A stretch of 64,000 nucleotides of DNA from Symbiodinium natans (lineage: Eukaryota > Sar > Dinophyceae > Suessiales > Symbiodiniaceae): NCBI GenBank assembly GCA_905221605.1, contig CAJNDS010000218.1, forward strand, positions 1-64,000, written 5' to 3'. A program made the translations under genes and the position numbers. Shown one piece after another: positions 1 to 9,416 of the stretch (position 1 is the stretch's first letter; each line of letters begins with the position of its first letter). The notes below the pieces were generated by a model, which was not told where the DNA came from, searched no databases, and saw nothing but the letters and a program-made list of their open reading frames with translations.

Positions 1-61
1 GAAGAATCCCCCAGACCTGGTCACCATTGTTGGGGGTACTATGAACAGAAATCATGTTTGT

Positions 62-313
62 TTAGGGTTTAGGATCTAGGGTGTAGGGTTTCCTTATTGG
101 GTTTATGTACTCATGAACATGTATAAAAAGGTTGTCAACAATGACCCAGAAACGGCAGGACTCAATGGACAACTCCTCGAGACAGTCTGGCAGGGCCCCC
201 AACAGCTCCGCGCACCGCGGTGAAGACATGAAGCTGTCTGAAACCTCATCGGTGCTCCGGCTGCTAGCAAGTTCACGCAAGTGTGTGCACGAACTAAGAT
301 GGCTTAAACTCAA
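62..313 (-). CDS. Weak ORF downstream of the HAWE gene
   Basis: An open frame of 83 codons just past the stop of the HAWE gene. It has leucine-rich texture ('CTHLRELASS', 'LLGALPDCLEELSIE') that could be a leucine-rich-repeat exon or the shifted tail of the neighbouring gene. The end towards position 62 reads into telomere-like heptads, so that part is not coding. No splice site decides it. Confidence 0.25.
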   Translation of the reverse strand: MSLSHLSSCTHLRELASSRSTDEVSDSFMSSPRCAELLGALPDCLEELSIESCRFWVIVDNLFIHVHEYINPIRKPYTLDPKP

Positions 314-1525
314 CTCGGGCGAGTGGCAAATAGCTGGCGTAAGTTTCTGAAATCAGGCAAGGCAGTCGCAAGAATTGACACCTGTTCGGCTCGCAGCGTG
401 CAGAGCTTGAGATTGCAAGCGCAGCACTTTGCAGCATACACGCTTTCCTGCATTTCTTTGACGGGCTCCGAGTCTTCGCGATGGGTGAATTCCAGCTGAT
501 TCGTCAGGACCCTGCTCTGAAATATCTGTGGAGGCATTGGTGCCCTGGAGAAATCTTGTGCCAGGTCGCTGTCCAACAAGACTGAGTGGGATGAGTCGCT
601 CCGCAAGCTTGACCACTGGCATTCGGCTTCACACCAGCCTCGTCGCAGGTACGCGACGTGATTCGCCTCTAACTCGCCAGCTGGTACAGTCTGCACTCGC
701 CCGGTCTGATCCACGTAAACAGGAATCATGCGGCTGGCTTGTTGTCGTCTTACCTGGTCTGGCGCCAAGCTCTCAATTCGGTAGGTGTAGCTGCAGTCAT
801 GCGCATAGAGGATGTACATCGACTGCATAGCCTCATTGAAGCAGGCTGTTTCTTCCAAACTCCTTCGAAACTGGTACACCGACATGTAGTCATAAAAGTA
901 CCAAGAGAAATCTTCGTGCCAGAGGTTGGCCACGCACAGCAGCTGCAGCTGGTGTCCGTAGGGGTCTGGGTGCTGCATGCTCTCCCACGCATGCGAGACG
1001 CTGATGATTCTGTACTTCTTCCGGTATAGAGGATCCTACACTGAACTTGGAACCCTAGCAAACACCTGAATTTTAGCTGTCTCTTAGGAAGTACAATGCC
1101 CAAGTATTAAAATGATTCCCAAGCATGCCTAAGGCTCATTCCTCCACTGCCAGAGGTCCGCTTGGCTGACGAAGCCATCCTGGGGGCCGGTTTGTTTAGG
1201 AAGCTTCAAAACCACCTGGAGGGGTTCTTGCATGAAAAACAATAGGGCTCAGGGGTTGGGGTTTGGGGGTTCGGGTTTCGGGGGGTTAGGGTTTGGGCTT
1301 GAGGGCAGCTCCGCATCCAAGGAACGTTGCTTTCGGCCTCCACTATCTCTTGGCATCTGGGCAGACTCCTTCCAGACTCATAGAGCTTCTTCAAGTACGT
1401 GCCCTTGATGAGTCGCATCATCTTGCCATCCATCTTCAAGAGCAAGTCGGCCAGGCTAAGAGGGCTGGATAGATCTGCAGCAGTTCCGACTTGGCGGTCT
1501 TCTCGCTCACTTGCACCTGAATCTC
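310..1525 (-). CDS. HAWE/RGWC-motif protein gene (two exons visible)
   Basis: Last exon 1035-310 begins after the acceptor TGTAG and runs 'DPLYRKKYRIISVSHAWE', 'HPDPYGHQL', 'YFYDYMSVYQF', 'SMYILYAHD' and 'AYLRRGWCEAECQWSS' to a TGA at 310-312. An upstream exon around 1525-1320 encodes 'LLKMDGKMMRLIKGTYLKKL'. This order (SHAWE, acidic/aromatic DY.S..Q, LYAH, RGWC) is one I recognise from large dinoflagellate families of unknown function; it loosely resembles TIR-like or HET-like folds, which is inference. The intron at 1036-1320 contains a TTTAGGG-like tract. The 5' end is uncertain: two frames are open near 1500 and an exon further upstream is possible. Confidence 0.7.
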
Positions 1526-1897
1526 TTAAGCCCACATTTTAAGCGGCGAATCATGACGGTTCTCCTAGCGGGCGTCGACTTACCCTTGGCCAGATTTGCC
1601 TGAACGCTTAACCGATGTCGGTCACAACTTTTTGATCAGTCAATGATGAAAACCATGACTCTTCGTAGGGACAGGGGGGGCGAGAAAACATCATGAGGGG
1701 CCGGTCTGCACCAGCACAGGTCCTCCAGGCCAACCCACAACCCAGGCAACACGGTGTTGGTCACCGTTTATATGCCCGAGTCGGTGGATTATCACGGCCA
1801 CGACGTAGGCACAATGCCGGAACTTAACTCCCAAATCCAGCGTTGGCAGTCTTGTGATTTCAGCATATCAGTCAGACGTTCTTATCATTGCATTCAT

Positions 1898-2004
1898 TTG
1901 GGGGGGTATGCGAAAATAAGGGACCCCAACTAGAGACCCCAAGATAACAGGATTCCCTTATAATACGGGCCCAAGAAGGTACCCCTATTTTTCGGAATCC
2001 CCCA
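1898..2004. mobile_element. Family C palindromic element (MITE-like)
   Basis: Imperfect inverted repeat with ends resembling TTTACGAAAATAAGGGACC and GGTACCCC..TTTTCG. The same design recurs at 3811-3896, 4327-4434, 9457-9545, 9926-10035, 12804-12905, 43127-43237, 43645-43717 and 46058-46145. No coding capacity, about 100 bp, terminal inverted repeats: a non-autonomous MITE-like family. Confidence 0.65.
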
Positions 2005-2353
2005 TTTCCGTCAGCCGCCCTGGCCTGGAGGGACTCCAGCGCAGCTGCTTGCGTGTTCTTGAAACTACGTGTTGTCGGGCTCGGGAGTGTAGCAAAGGGT
2101 CAGAAAGCATGCCGCGGGAAAGGATACAATCATGCAGGTGAAAGGACCCAAAAATGCATGAGAAAACATGTAAAGACAACCGCAAAATTCCGACCTGTTT
2201 CGGCATCTCCATCTCCGGGGTTGAATTGCCCAGCAGTGAGGCGCTGGCTGCTGGCATGAGCCCGATTTCGCCTTTTGAGGCAAACGAGTTCAAGCACGAC
2301 TGCCTCGGTGACCGGGTGAACACAAATGGCTGCTGATCGTGCAATAGTCGCAT
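1985..2353. CDS. Ambiguous coding segment
   Basis: Minus strand is open for 122 codons and the plus strand for 60 ('ISISGVELPSSEALAAGMSP', stop near 2336). Both have protein-like composition and there is no heptad or element inside. One strand is probably an exon but the sequence alone does not say which. The left end overlaps a family C element. Confidence 0.3.
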
Positions 2354-3012
2354 TCACAAAGTGAAGGCATCGCTCTGGAGCTGCGGGTTTGCGTTGGCAG
2401 CTGCTTCTGCTCTATTAGGGTGGCAACGATGCCAACATCTCATGCGCAGATGGCGATGGTGAAAACACAACCCCTCTGCTGTTTATTGAGAGAGCAATGA
2501 GAGGTAGTGCCAGCTAAGTCAAGCTCGGCACAGGGTCGTGATTGATGCACGTCCTTAGACCACATGGCCAATCACCACCCACAGGGTTCTGTGGACAAAT
2601 GGAAAACGACGGTGACACGATCACCTCCGCCCGCCGCTGCCGCGCGGCCACCGCGCCGCGAACAACGACGACCAAGCGCCAAGCAAGCGCCAAGCAACCG
2701 CAGACAGCCACACCAAAGGCTCTAGGGTTCAGGGTTCAGGGTTTAGGGAACGACACAAACAACAACGACGACCACCGCACCCCCACTCGCTCGACTCGAT
2801 GTATGGCCATCCGCGAGATGCCAGCTCAGCTCGCTTGAGCCACCTCCACTGTTCCTATCGCACACTTCCGTCTGCAGCACTTCTTACATCTAAGTAGCTT
2901 GGCCCTTGCCACGGTTTCCCCCCCGGCTAGAGCCACTCAAGCGACTGAAGCGTTAGAGGCTCGGCTGCCTCCAACTGTAGGACGCGCGAGGCCAGGGATA
3001 ATCAAGCATGTA

Positions 3013-3122
3013 ATATAGGGGCCTCAATAAACATAACACGGTTTTGGGGGGTATTATAGTATAAATTATAAAGGGACCATACAATGGAAAACTGGTTGCA
3101 ATTGATTCCGACCCCTGTAGTA
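3013..3122. mobile_element. Family G palindromic element
   Basis: Ends TATAGGGGCCTCAATA and CCGACCCCTGTAGTAC form an inverted repeat around a centre with TATAAATTATAAAGGGACC. Related copies lie at 10118-10226 and 31150-31268, with a fragment at 17998-18040. The flanking 2700-3600 region otherwise has a degenerate CGACGA tract, C and G runs, and no exon I can support. Confidence 0.6.
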
Positions 3123-3597
3123 CATAAAGGCGACAGGGGCCAGGCCCTGCAAGACCCGACATGTTCTCGCTTCCACGGTGCGGCACCCTTTTCAGTTCTC
3201 TACATTATGGCCCCCCTTTTTGGGCGCCCGCCATAGTAAGGGGCCGCCTTATAAGAGCAACCCCCCCCCACTTGGACCTTAACGCTCAGGAACAGGGAAC
3301 AAGAAACAAGAAAACCCCCCCGAAAAAGGGACCATCGTTTAGAGAAGTGACCACACAAAGGGAGGGGGGTCAGCTCCACGCCTTTTTTTGCTTTCAAGTC
3401 GATAAGGCGCTGCGTGGTCTTTCACTTCGTGTTCGATCGCTACTGCGAGGCAACACGTGGTGAAACAGTGCAGTCTGATCTGAACACCAGACAGAAAGCC
3501 CTACGACATCACCCTAACCTAAAAACGTCAAAGATGTTACTCCAATTCCACCAACCCTTGTCCCGAAGTTCCAGGCCAACGAATAGGACGAAGGCCA

Positions 3598-3700
3598 CTT
3601 GGGATTTTCCTCCCTTATTCTAACAGTCCTTAGTAGGGATTGTAGTACCCCCTACTAATGCCTGTTAGGGACTGTTAGCATAAGGGGAAACATCCCAAGA
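3598..3700. mobile_element. Family A palindromic element
   Basis: CTTGGGATTTTCC...GGAAACATCCCAAG inverted termini with internal ACAGTCC/GGACTGT arms. Family A copies: here, 7841-7939, 9202-9326, 10885-11005, 22832-22953, 40260-40352, 42587-42687, with partial copies at 37433-37480 and 55400-55453. Confidence 0.7.
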
Positions 3701-4097
3701 GGTCACCATCACCACCATACCAGCACTCGAAGAACCGAACGTCCTCCGGCCTCCGAGCCGTGCGACCTTGCGCACCGAATGGGCGTACCGGCCTGGTCCG
3801 GAGACCTCATATGGGGGTTTCCAGGGTATCTCTTTGAAGGGAATCCCTCTATTTGGGGTCGATATAGGTGTCCCTGATTGTCGTAAACTCCCAAATAGCC
3901 GCCTTAATAATGACAATAGGAGGTTACCTGGGTTGCAAAATATATTTAAAAGGGGGGGGGGGGCTTCTTTGCTAATCTAGGACGCCGAAATCCCCCCAAA
4001 AAAGCCAGATGTGAAGGAGGATAGAAGTGCAGGCCCCCGAGGCTCCCCCCAAAAACGACCAAACTTGTAACTCTACAGTTGTAAGCATGGGCCTTAA

Positions 4098-4306
4098 GGT
4101 TTAGGGTTTAGGGTTTAGGGTTTAGGGTTTAGGGTTTAGGGTTTAGGGTTTAGGGTTTACCCTTGACATGGGCCAACCTGTTTTTGGTGAGAGTAGAGGA
4201 GCCCTCCGAGGTACATGTCAGGTATGCAAGAAGTATATAAGGCCCTAAACCCTAAACCCTAAACCCTACACCCTAAACCCTAAACCCTAAACCCTAAACC
4301 GTAAAC
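4098..4306. repeat. Inverted pair of telomere-like tracts around a short exon-like segment
   Basis: TTTAGGG tract at about 4098-4158 and CCCTAAA tract at 4233-4306. The 70 bp between them contains a plus-strand frame 'LFLVRVEEPSEVHV' followed by a donor-like AG|GTATGC at about 4212. That is a possible small exon, not proven. Confidence 0.6.
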
Positions 4307-4603
4307 CCCTCAAAGCCAAGAGCTCATATTGGGGGTTGCCGGCCTTTTTGGGGTCCTGGTCATAAAGGCATCCTACTATTTAAGGGACGCTATTAGGGGT
4401 CCCTTGTTTTCGCAAGCCCCCATATTCCAAAGACCCTAGACAAGATTTATGCCCTGCTAGGGTTTAGGTGCAAAAGGAGGGTGTTCCTAAGTGCACTGAG
4501 GGGAAAAGTGCTGGTCTCCGGGCCTTAAGCGGCCTTAGGTCATTAACCTGCCGGGCAGAGCAGTGGCCGGCAGCTTCCCACAGAGAGTGGGGGATCTCCA
4601 GAA

Positions 4604-4999
4604 TTGGGGTGTGGGTTGACGACCCAGCACCCCAGATACGCCGAAGTCATTGAAGAGCAGCTCTGCTTTGCAGAGGTGCTGGTGGGCGGAAGCTGCCAAA
4701 AAATCCGAGCCCCCACCCACAGAAGTAAACTTTCGGACTTCTTCCGCGATCAGCCTTCGCCAGCCCCTGATCCTGAAACCTCAGAAAGCAGGTTCGCCCC
4801 AAACCTTGCAAAAGCCCCTGGTTCTCAGTAGGGAATGAGGGAATGGAGCCCTATTTATACTCTTTAAGGGATTCTATAGGGTACCTCATTCCCTCATTCC
4901 AGACTAAGAACCAAAGCACACCTCCATGCGCTGATGATGCTGAAGGCCGACCTACAGCACGGCCAGTTTGCAAACACTCTGCCGCGGCGGGCCAGATGA
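4604..4999 (+). CDS. Two-exon gene fragment spliced across a family B element
   Basis: Exon 4604-4820 reads 'RYAEVIEEQLCFAEVLVGG' through 'RFAPNLAKAP' and ends in phase 1 at CCCCTG|GTTCTC. Exon 4917-4999 starts after ACCAAAG and reads 'HLHALMMLKADLQHGQFANT' to TGA at 4997-4999. Joining them restores codon GCA with no frame break. The intron 4821-4916 is exactly the family B palindrome. The upstream end is not fixed and no protein family is recognised. Confidence 0.6.
4821..4916 (+). mobile_element. Family B element acting as a complete intron
   Basis: 96 bp, from GGTTCTCAGTAGGGAATG to CAGACTAAGAACCAAAG. The terminal inverted repeat (GTTCTTAG / CTAAGAAC) supplies the GT donor and the AAAG acceptor. 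Other family B copies: 23026-23153 and 36227-36319. Introner-like behaviour follows from the phase match of the flanking exons. Confidence 0.65.
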
Positions 5000-5040
5000 A
5001 GAAGCTAATACTTAGAGCGCGGATGCAGTCTCGAAACGAC

Positions 5041-5090
5041 TTGGGTTTAGGGTTTTAGGGGTTTTAGGGTTTAGGGTTTTAGGACCCTTT
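5041..5090 (+). repeat. TTTAGGG-type tract
   Basis: Degenerate heptads with extra T and G. The region from here to 5345 is a non-repeat stretch between TTTAGGG on the left and CCCTAAA on the right with no convincing frame on either strand: probable intron or intergenic DNA. Confidence 0.7.
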
Positions 5091-5344
5091 AAAGGCCCTA
5101 TTCACGAAGTGACAGCCTGTCAACCGCACATCTTTCACAAGCTTCCGATCCAACCGCCACAGCAGCGCACCGGCACCGCTAATTTTGTCAGTACAAACGA
5201 CGCACAGCTCTTCTTCACAAAGCCATCCAGCAGGCATCCAAAGTTCGTCTCAAAGGCTCTCTTTACATCCAGGCCTTGTGTGCTCTAAGCCCTACAAGCC
5301 CTAGACGAACAACTACCCCAAAAAGTATAGCTCCTTGGAATACA

Positions 5345-5450
5345 TAGAGCCTAAACCCTAACCCTAAACCCTAAACCCTAAACCCTAAACCCTAAACCCT
5401 AAACCCTAAACCCTAAACCCTAAACCCTAAACCCTAAACCCTAAACCCTA
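5345..5450 (-). repeat. CCCTAAA tract
   Basis: About 15 near-perfect tandem CCCTAAA heptads. Its inner end abuts the exon at 5454-5501, whose donor GTATAGGG is itself a heptad variant. Confidence 0.85.
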
Positions 5451-5453
5451 TAC

Positions 5454-5501
5454 CCAAGAGGCTTTCCCATTTCGGACCCTTCTTTCAGAAGCGCTTCGGG
5501 T
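5454..5501 (-). CDS. 48-bp exon, unknown gene
   Basis: Acceptor ACTTCCCAG, then 'PEALLKEGSEMGKPL', then donor GG|GTATAGGG where the intron begins inside the CCCTAAA/TTTAGGG tract. Phase 1 in, phase 2 out. The plus strand offers a rival acceptor CTTTCAG followed by 'KRFGSGKCRGMGQ'. Confidence 0.45.
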
Positions 5502-5574
5502 CTGGGAAGTGTAGGGGGATGGGACAGCTCGTAAACCCAGGCTCGATCTCGAACCCCAAGCTACACCCTCTAGG

Positions 5575-5757
5575 GTTGAGGGTTTAGGGAAAGGGTTTAG
5601 GGTTTAGGGTTTAGGGCTTAGGGCTTGGGGCTTAGGGCTTAGGGCTTAGGGCTTAGGGCTTAGGGCTTAGGGCTGAGGGCTTAGGGGTTAGGGGTTAGGG
5701 TTTAGGGTTTAGGGTTTAGGGTTTAGGGCTTAGGGCTTAGGGCTTAGGGTTTAGGGT
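5575..5757 (+). repeat. Mixed TTTAGGG / CTTAGGG tract
   Basis: A block of CTTAGGG heptads lies between TTTAGGG blocks, as expected if one mutated unit was amplified locally. A further TTTAGGG/ATTAGGG-type tract follows at 5905-6000. Confidence 0.85.
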
Positions 5758-5817
5758 TTGCCGACCTTGCACCTGGGCGCCTGCGGAGCCCCCGACTTTG
5801 GGAGGAAGGGAGGCCGA

Positions 5818-5874
5818 TCAGTCATCCAGCGCGTGCGCATCCTTCGGAAGCGCCCCGAGGATCCCGTAGAGCTC
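5818..5874 (-). CDS. Terminal exon 'ELYGILGALPKDAHALDD'
   Basis: Pyrimidine-rich CCCTCTCCCCCTTTGCAG acceptor, then 18 codons and TGA at 5818-5820. Phase 0. Upstream minus-strand exons could include 6785-6890. Unknown protein. Confidence 0.5.
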   Translation of the reverse strand, partial: ELYGILGALPKDAHALDD

Positions 5875-6000
5875 CTGCAAAGGGGGAGAGGGTCTAGGTT
5901 GTTAAAGGGTTTAGGGTTTAGGGTTTAGGATTTAGGGTTTAGGGTTTAGGATTTAGGGTTTAGGGTTTGGGGTTTGGGGTTTAGGGTTTAGGGTTTAGGG

Positions 6001-6480
6001 TCCCTAAACCCATTGAACCAGTTGGGGCTCAGGCTCCCAAATGGTTGGTTGGGGTTCCCGGCTGCACATTCTCGGGTTGATGGCGGCTCTTCCTTTTTTT
6101 GCTTCGAAGGTTCAGAGCTTCGCAAACAAAACCCCTGACTTGAAGATTCATCGGTTATAAGTAGGGTAGCCTCTGTATCATCGCCTTAGTCGCGGTACTT
6201 ATATCCCCACTTCCTCCCCTTTTCCAAGGAGTCCTGGTGGGCAACAACTTCGTGTCTTTGTGCTTTTCTTTCAGCCTGCACCCCTCAAAAATTAGAAGTA
6301 GGGTCTAGAAAACAGAAGCTCGTTCGAGACTTTTGTCCACAAAGCGTTTCGTTCAAATCTTTTTGCCAAGCCCTAAGCAATTTCTATAAAGCAGGCTTTT
6401 AGAAATTCTCCCTCGCTTTGTCCAGCAAAAGCGAATGCTGGCGGACTCCTAGGCGAGGAGCCAGTTGCAAGGAAAGAACC
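6001..6480. other. Non-coding stretch
   Basis: TTTAGGG on the left, CCCTAAA on the right; no convincing frame or recognisable element between them. Interpreted as intron interior or intergenic DNA. Confidence 0.4.
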
Positions 6481-6720
6481 CTAAACCCTAAACCCTGAAC
6501 CCTAAACCCTAAACCCTAAACCCTAAACCCTAAACCCTAAACCCTAAACCCCAAACCCATAGTGCAAATAACGACACTTCCCTTCGACACGTTCCTTCAA
6601 AACGGTGTTGGGACCCAAGTTCTCTACAATTTCTGTAAACCTTAAACCCTAAACCCTAAACATCCCTAAACCCTAAACCCTAAACCCTAAACCCTAAACC
6701 CTAAACCCTAAACCCTAAAC
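6480..6720 (-). repeat. CCCTAAA tracts
   Basis: Two CCCTAAA tracts (about 6480-6555 and 6640-6720) separated by 85 bp without a clear exon; small interruptions such as AACATCC break the array. Confidence 0.8.
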
Positions 6721-6784
6721 ATCCCGAAACCCTATGCACCCAAACCCCAAATGCTAAACCCCTTCCAGGGTTTAGGGTCCAGGG

Positions 6785-6890
6785 GTCCGCCGGCCTCACT
6801 TCGGTTGTCCACGCTTCGGGTGTCCATGCTCTTCTCGTCGGTCCGATTGTCGTAGCTCACAGTCCGGTCGCGAGCCACAACCTCCTGGGA
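6785..6890 (-). CDS. Exon 'EVVARDRTVSYDNRTDEKSM'
   Basis: Acceptor CAATCCCAG, then an open frame rich in charged residues ending in '..DTRSVDNRS' at a donor CGAA|GTGAGG. The segment has CCCTAAA tracts to its left and TTTAGGG-like sequence to its right. Unknown protein, perhaps the same gene as 5818-5874. Confidence 0.5.
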
Positions 6891-7074
6891 TTGTGGGATG
6901 TTGAGGGTTTAGGGTTCTGGGACTTAGGGTGTTTTGTTAGGGTTGGGATTGTTTGAGGTTCAGGGCAATAAGGTTTAGGGTTGTTCTGGGTGTAGCGGTT
7001 TAGGGGTTTCAGGTTTTAGGCCCGGAAGCTTGTTGTTTCTTTCTGTCAGGCTCCAAGGGGGGCGGAGGTAAACA

Positions 7075-7190
7075 CTTCAAAAGGCACTGAACGCAGGCGA
7101 GTTCGGACTTCTATGCTCGGCCTTCATGATTCTGAGGCTCTCTTTAGCCTACGCGAAGACACTTTTACGCTGGCTGAAACGTAAAGAAAA
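7075..7190 (+). CDS. Possible plus-strand exon
   Basis: Two plus frames are open: 'TSMLGLHDSEALFSLRED' ending at TAA near 7183, and a hydrophobic 'EFGLLCSAFMILRLSLAYAK'. Only one can be real. No unambiguous splice site. Confidence 0.3.
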
Positions 7191-7309
7191 CCTTAAGAGT
7201 CAGGTTTTGGTTTAGGGTTTCGGGTTTCGAGTTTCGGGTTTACAATAAACCCTTAAGAGCCCTGCGTTAAGGCGTTTCGGGCTGTTCTTTTAAGCCCTGG
7301 CCATCAACC

Positions 7310-7470
7310 CCCCTAAACCCTCTAAACCCTCTAAACCCTAAACCCCCCTAAGCCCCCTAAACCCCCTAAACCCCCCTAAACCCCCCTAAACTTCCCTAAA
7401 CCGCCCTAAACCCCCCTAAACCCCCCCTAAACCCCCCTAAACCCCCTAAACCCTAAACCCTAAACCCTAA
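7310..7470 (-). repeat. CCCTAAA tract with variable C runs
   Basis: Units range from CCCTAAA to CCCCCCCTAAA, showing slippage in the C run rather than a fixed period. Confidence 0.8.
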
Positions 7471-7579
7471 ACCCTATATCCTAAACTCGAGGAACCTAAG
7501 CCCAAGCCCAGCCCGAAGACCCAGCCATGAAGCCGCAAAACCATACCTTAGACTAACTAACCTCTCAACCATAAGACTT

Positions 7580-7797
7580 GGGCTTAGGGCTTAGGGCTTA
7601 GGGCTTAGGGCTTAGGGCTTAGGGCTTAGGGCTTAGGGCTTAGGGCTTAGGGCTTAGGGCTTAGGGCTTAGGGCTTAGGGCTTAGGGCTTAGGGTTTAGG
7701 GTTTAGGGTTTAGGGTTTAGGGTTTAGGGTTTAGGGTTTAGGGTTTAGGGTTTAGGGTTTAGGGTTTAGGGTTTAGGGTTTAGGGTTTAGGGTTTAT
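7580..7797 (+). repeat. CTTAGGG block followed by TTTAGGG block
   Basis: About 16 CTTAGGG heptads, then about 15 TTTAGGG heptads with a sharp switch near 7691. Next to it lies family A copy 7841-7939. Confidence 0.9.
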
Positions 7798-8739
7798 GGT
7801 GGAAGGTTTAGGGTGGAAGGTTTAGAGGTTCAGGTCCTACTTGGGATGCTCCCCCTTATACTAACAGGCCTTCATAGGGATTATCATACGGGGTACTTGA
7901 ACCCCTGTTAAGGACTGTGAGACATCAGGAACATCCCAACAGAAAACCTAAAAACAACCCCCCAAGGCAAGACGCCGAGCCGTCTGAGATGGGCACGATC
8001 GTCGGGGTCAGGTCCTGCCGACCCACGGGCGCTAAGGTTTGAGATCTTAGGCGTGCCGGAAACCGTTAAGCTCCGCATCCTAGAATCCAAACCAGAGACT
8101 CCCATGGTACCAAGGAACCCTGAACCCTAAACCCTAAACTCTAAACCCTAAACCCAAAGGAGCCCGCTTAACGCCGCAGATGCTCTGCAGCAACACCAGG
8201 ACAGGCAGGGAAAAACCGGGCCAGGATGCATGTTTTTCCGAAGCCCTCGACCCCAAACCGTTTTTGTTGTGTGCGTCTGAACTCACTGGCCGAAAACCTA
8301 AACAATAAGCCCTAAACCCTAAACAAGAAGCCCTGTGGATTGTACTTATTAGCCAAGTATAGCTGTACTTATAACCCACCCACTTGTAAGCCAGTACAGT
8401 TATAAGTACAGCTATAATTGATTAGTAAGTACGATGAGCCTCCAAGTGCTAGTCTTCTTCCCTAGAGTGGCGCCCAGCCGAAATGCCGTAGAACCCAAAC
8501 CCCCAAATCCCTAAACCCCAAGACCCTCAAACCCCTAAACGCCTAAACCCCTCAAGCAGACCGCGCCTTGACTGAGCTCATGACCAGCTCCTGGGATATT
8601 TTGGATTCTTAAGTGGGTTTAAGAGGGGTTAAGAGCCTGGAGGGGTTTAGGGGCTTCAGGGGTTTAGGGTTTGGGTCTTCTTTAGGGTGTGTCAAAGGGT
8701 TCTCGTTTCAAGGGTTGGGAGGGTCTAGGGTTTAGGTGG

Positions 8740-8840
8740 CTGAGAGCAGCACCAAGATCCGTGCGGAAAATGTTCGCAACGCGCCGGAAAGCGTCCACAA
8801 GGCTTGGAAAGTGCTCGCGAAGCTCCTTTGTTTAAGCTTA
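8740..8840. CDS. Ambiguous exon
   Basis: Plus: 'VAESSTKIRAENVRNAPESV' starting right after GGTTTAG. Minus: 'LREHFPSLVDAFRRVANIF', which looks the more natural protein. Both are fully open; strand not decided. Confidence 0.4.
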
Positions 8841-9201
8841 TAGACTGGCTCACTTGACATGCCACCCTAAACCCTAAACCCTAAACCCTGAACCCTGAAC
8901 CCTAAACCCTAAACCCTAAACCCCCCCCCCCCCCAAGTCACGAGGTGCCCCGAGCTTCCGGCATCGGATGTTCGGGCATCGGGTATGTCGAGGGTTAACT
9001 CAGGCTGTTGAACGAAACCGCATAGGCAGCTGCTAACCCTAAACCCTAAACCCTAAACCCGAAACCCTAAACCCTAACTGATTAAGCAGCTGTTAGCACG
9101 GGCCCTGCAAACATGGAGAAGAAGCAACGCGGCTGGCACCAAGAGACGAACGACCTTGTGCGTGTGACAGAAAATCTATCTTTTCTATTAGGATGCACTT
9201 C

Positions 9202-9326
9202 TTGGGATGTTCCGGGTTTAGGGTTTCCCCCTTTTGCTAACAGTCCTTCTTCGGGATTCTAATAGGGGGGAGGGGGTACTAAAATCCCGATTAAGAAGCT
9301 GTTAGCATAAGGGGGGAACTGTCCCA
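9202..9326. mobile_element. Family A element containing telomere-like heptads
   Basis: The element begins TTGGGATGTTCC, is interrupted at once by GGGTTTAGGGTTTC, then resumes CCCCTTTTGCTAACAGTCC and ends GGGGAACTGTCCCA. No other copy has the insert. Confidence 0.6.
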
Positions 9327-9416
9327 TGCCCCTTCTGCCAAAGCCAAGCGTCGTCGATGTGAATCCTGGACATAAGTCGCTCCAGCACCGCCTTCCCTTC
9401 ACCCTCGCCTGCAGGC
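9320..9416 (-). CDS. Exon 'EGEGKAVLERLMSRIHIDD'
   Basis: Acceptor CCGCCTGCAG followed by an open frame ending 'AWLWQK' before the family A element. A second possible minus exon, 'RLEFDFLHKRGNRI', lies near 9540-9590. Unknown protein. Confidence 0.45.

Noticed and set aside
2542-2838. 98-codon Thr/Arg-rich ORF
   Set aside because: CGACGACGA-type low complexity that reads into heptads; no splice support.
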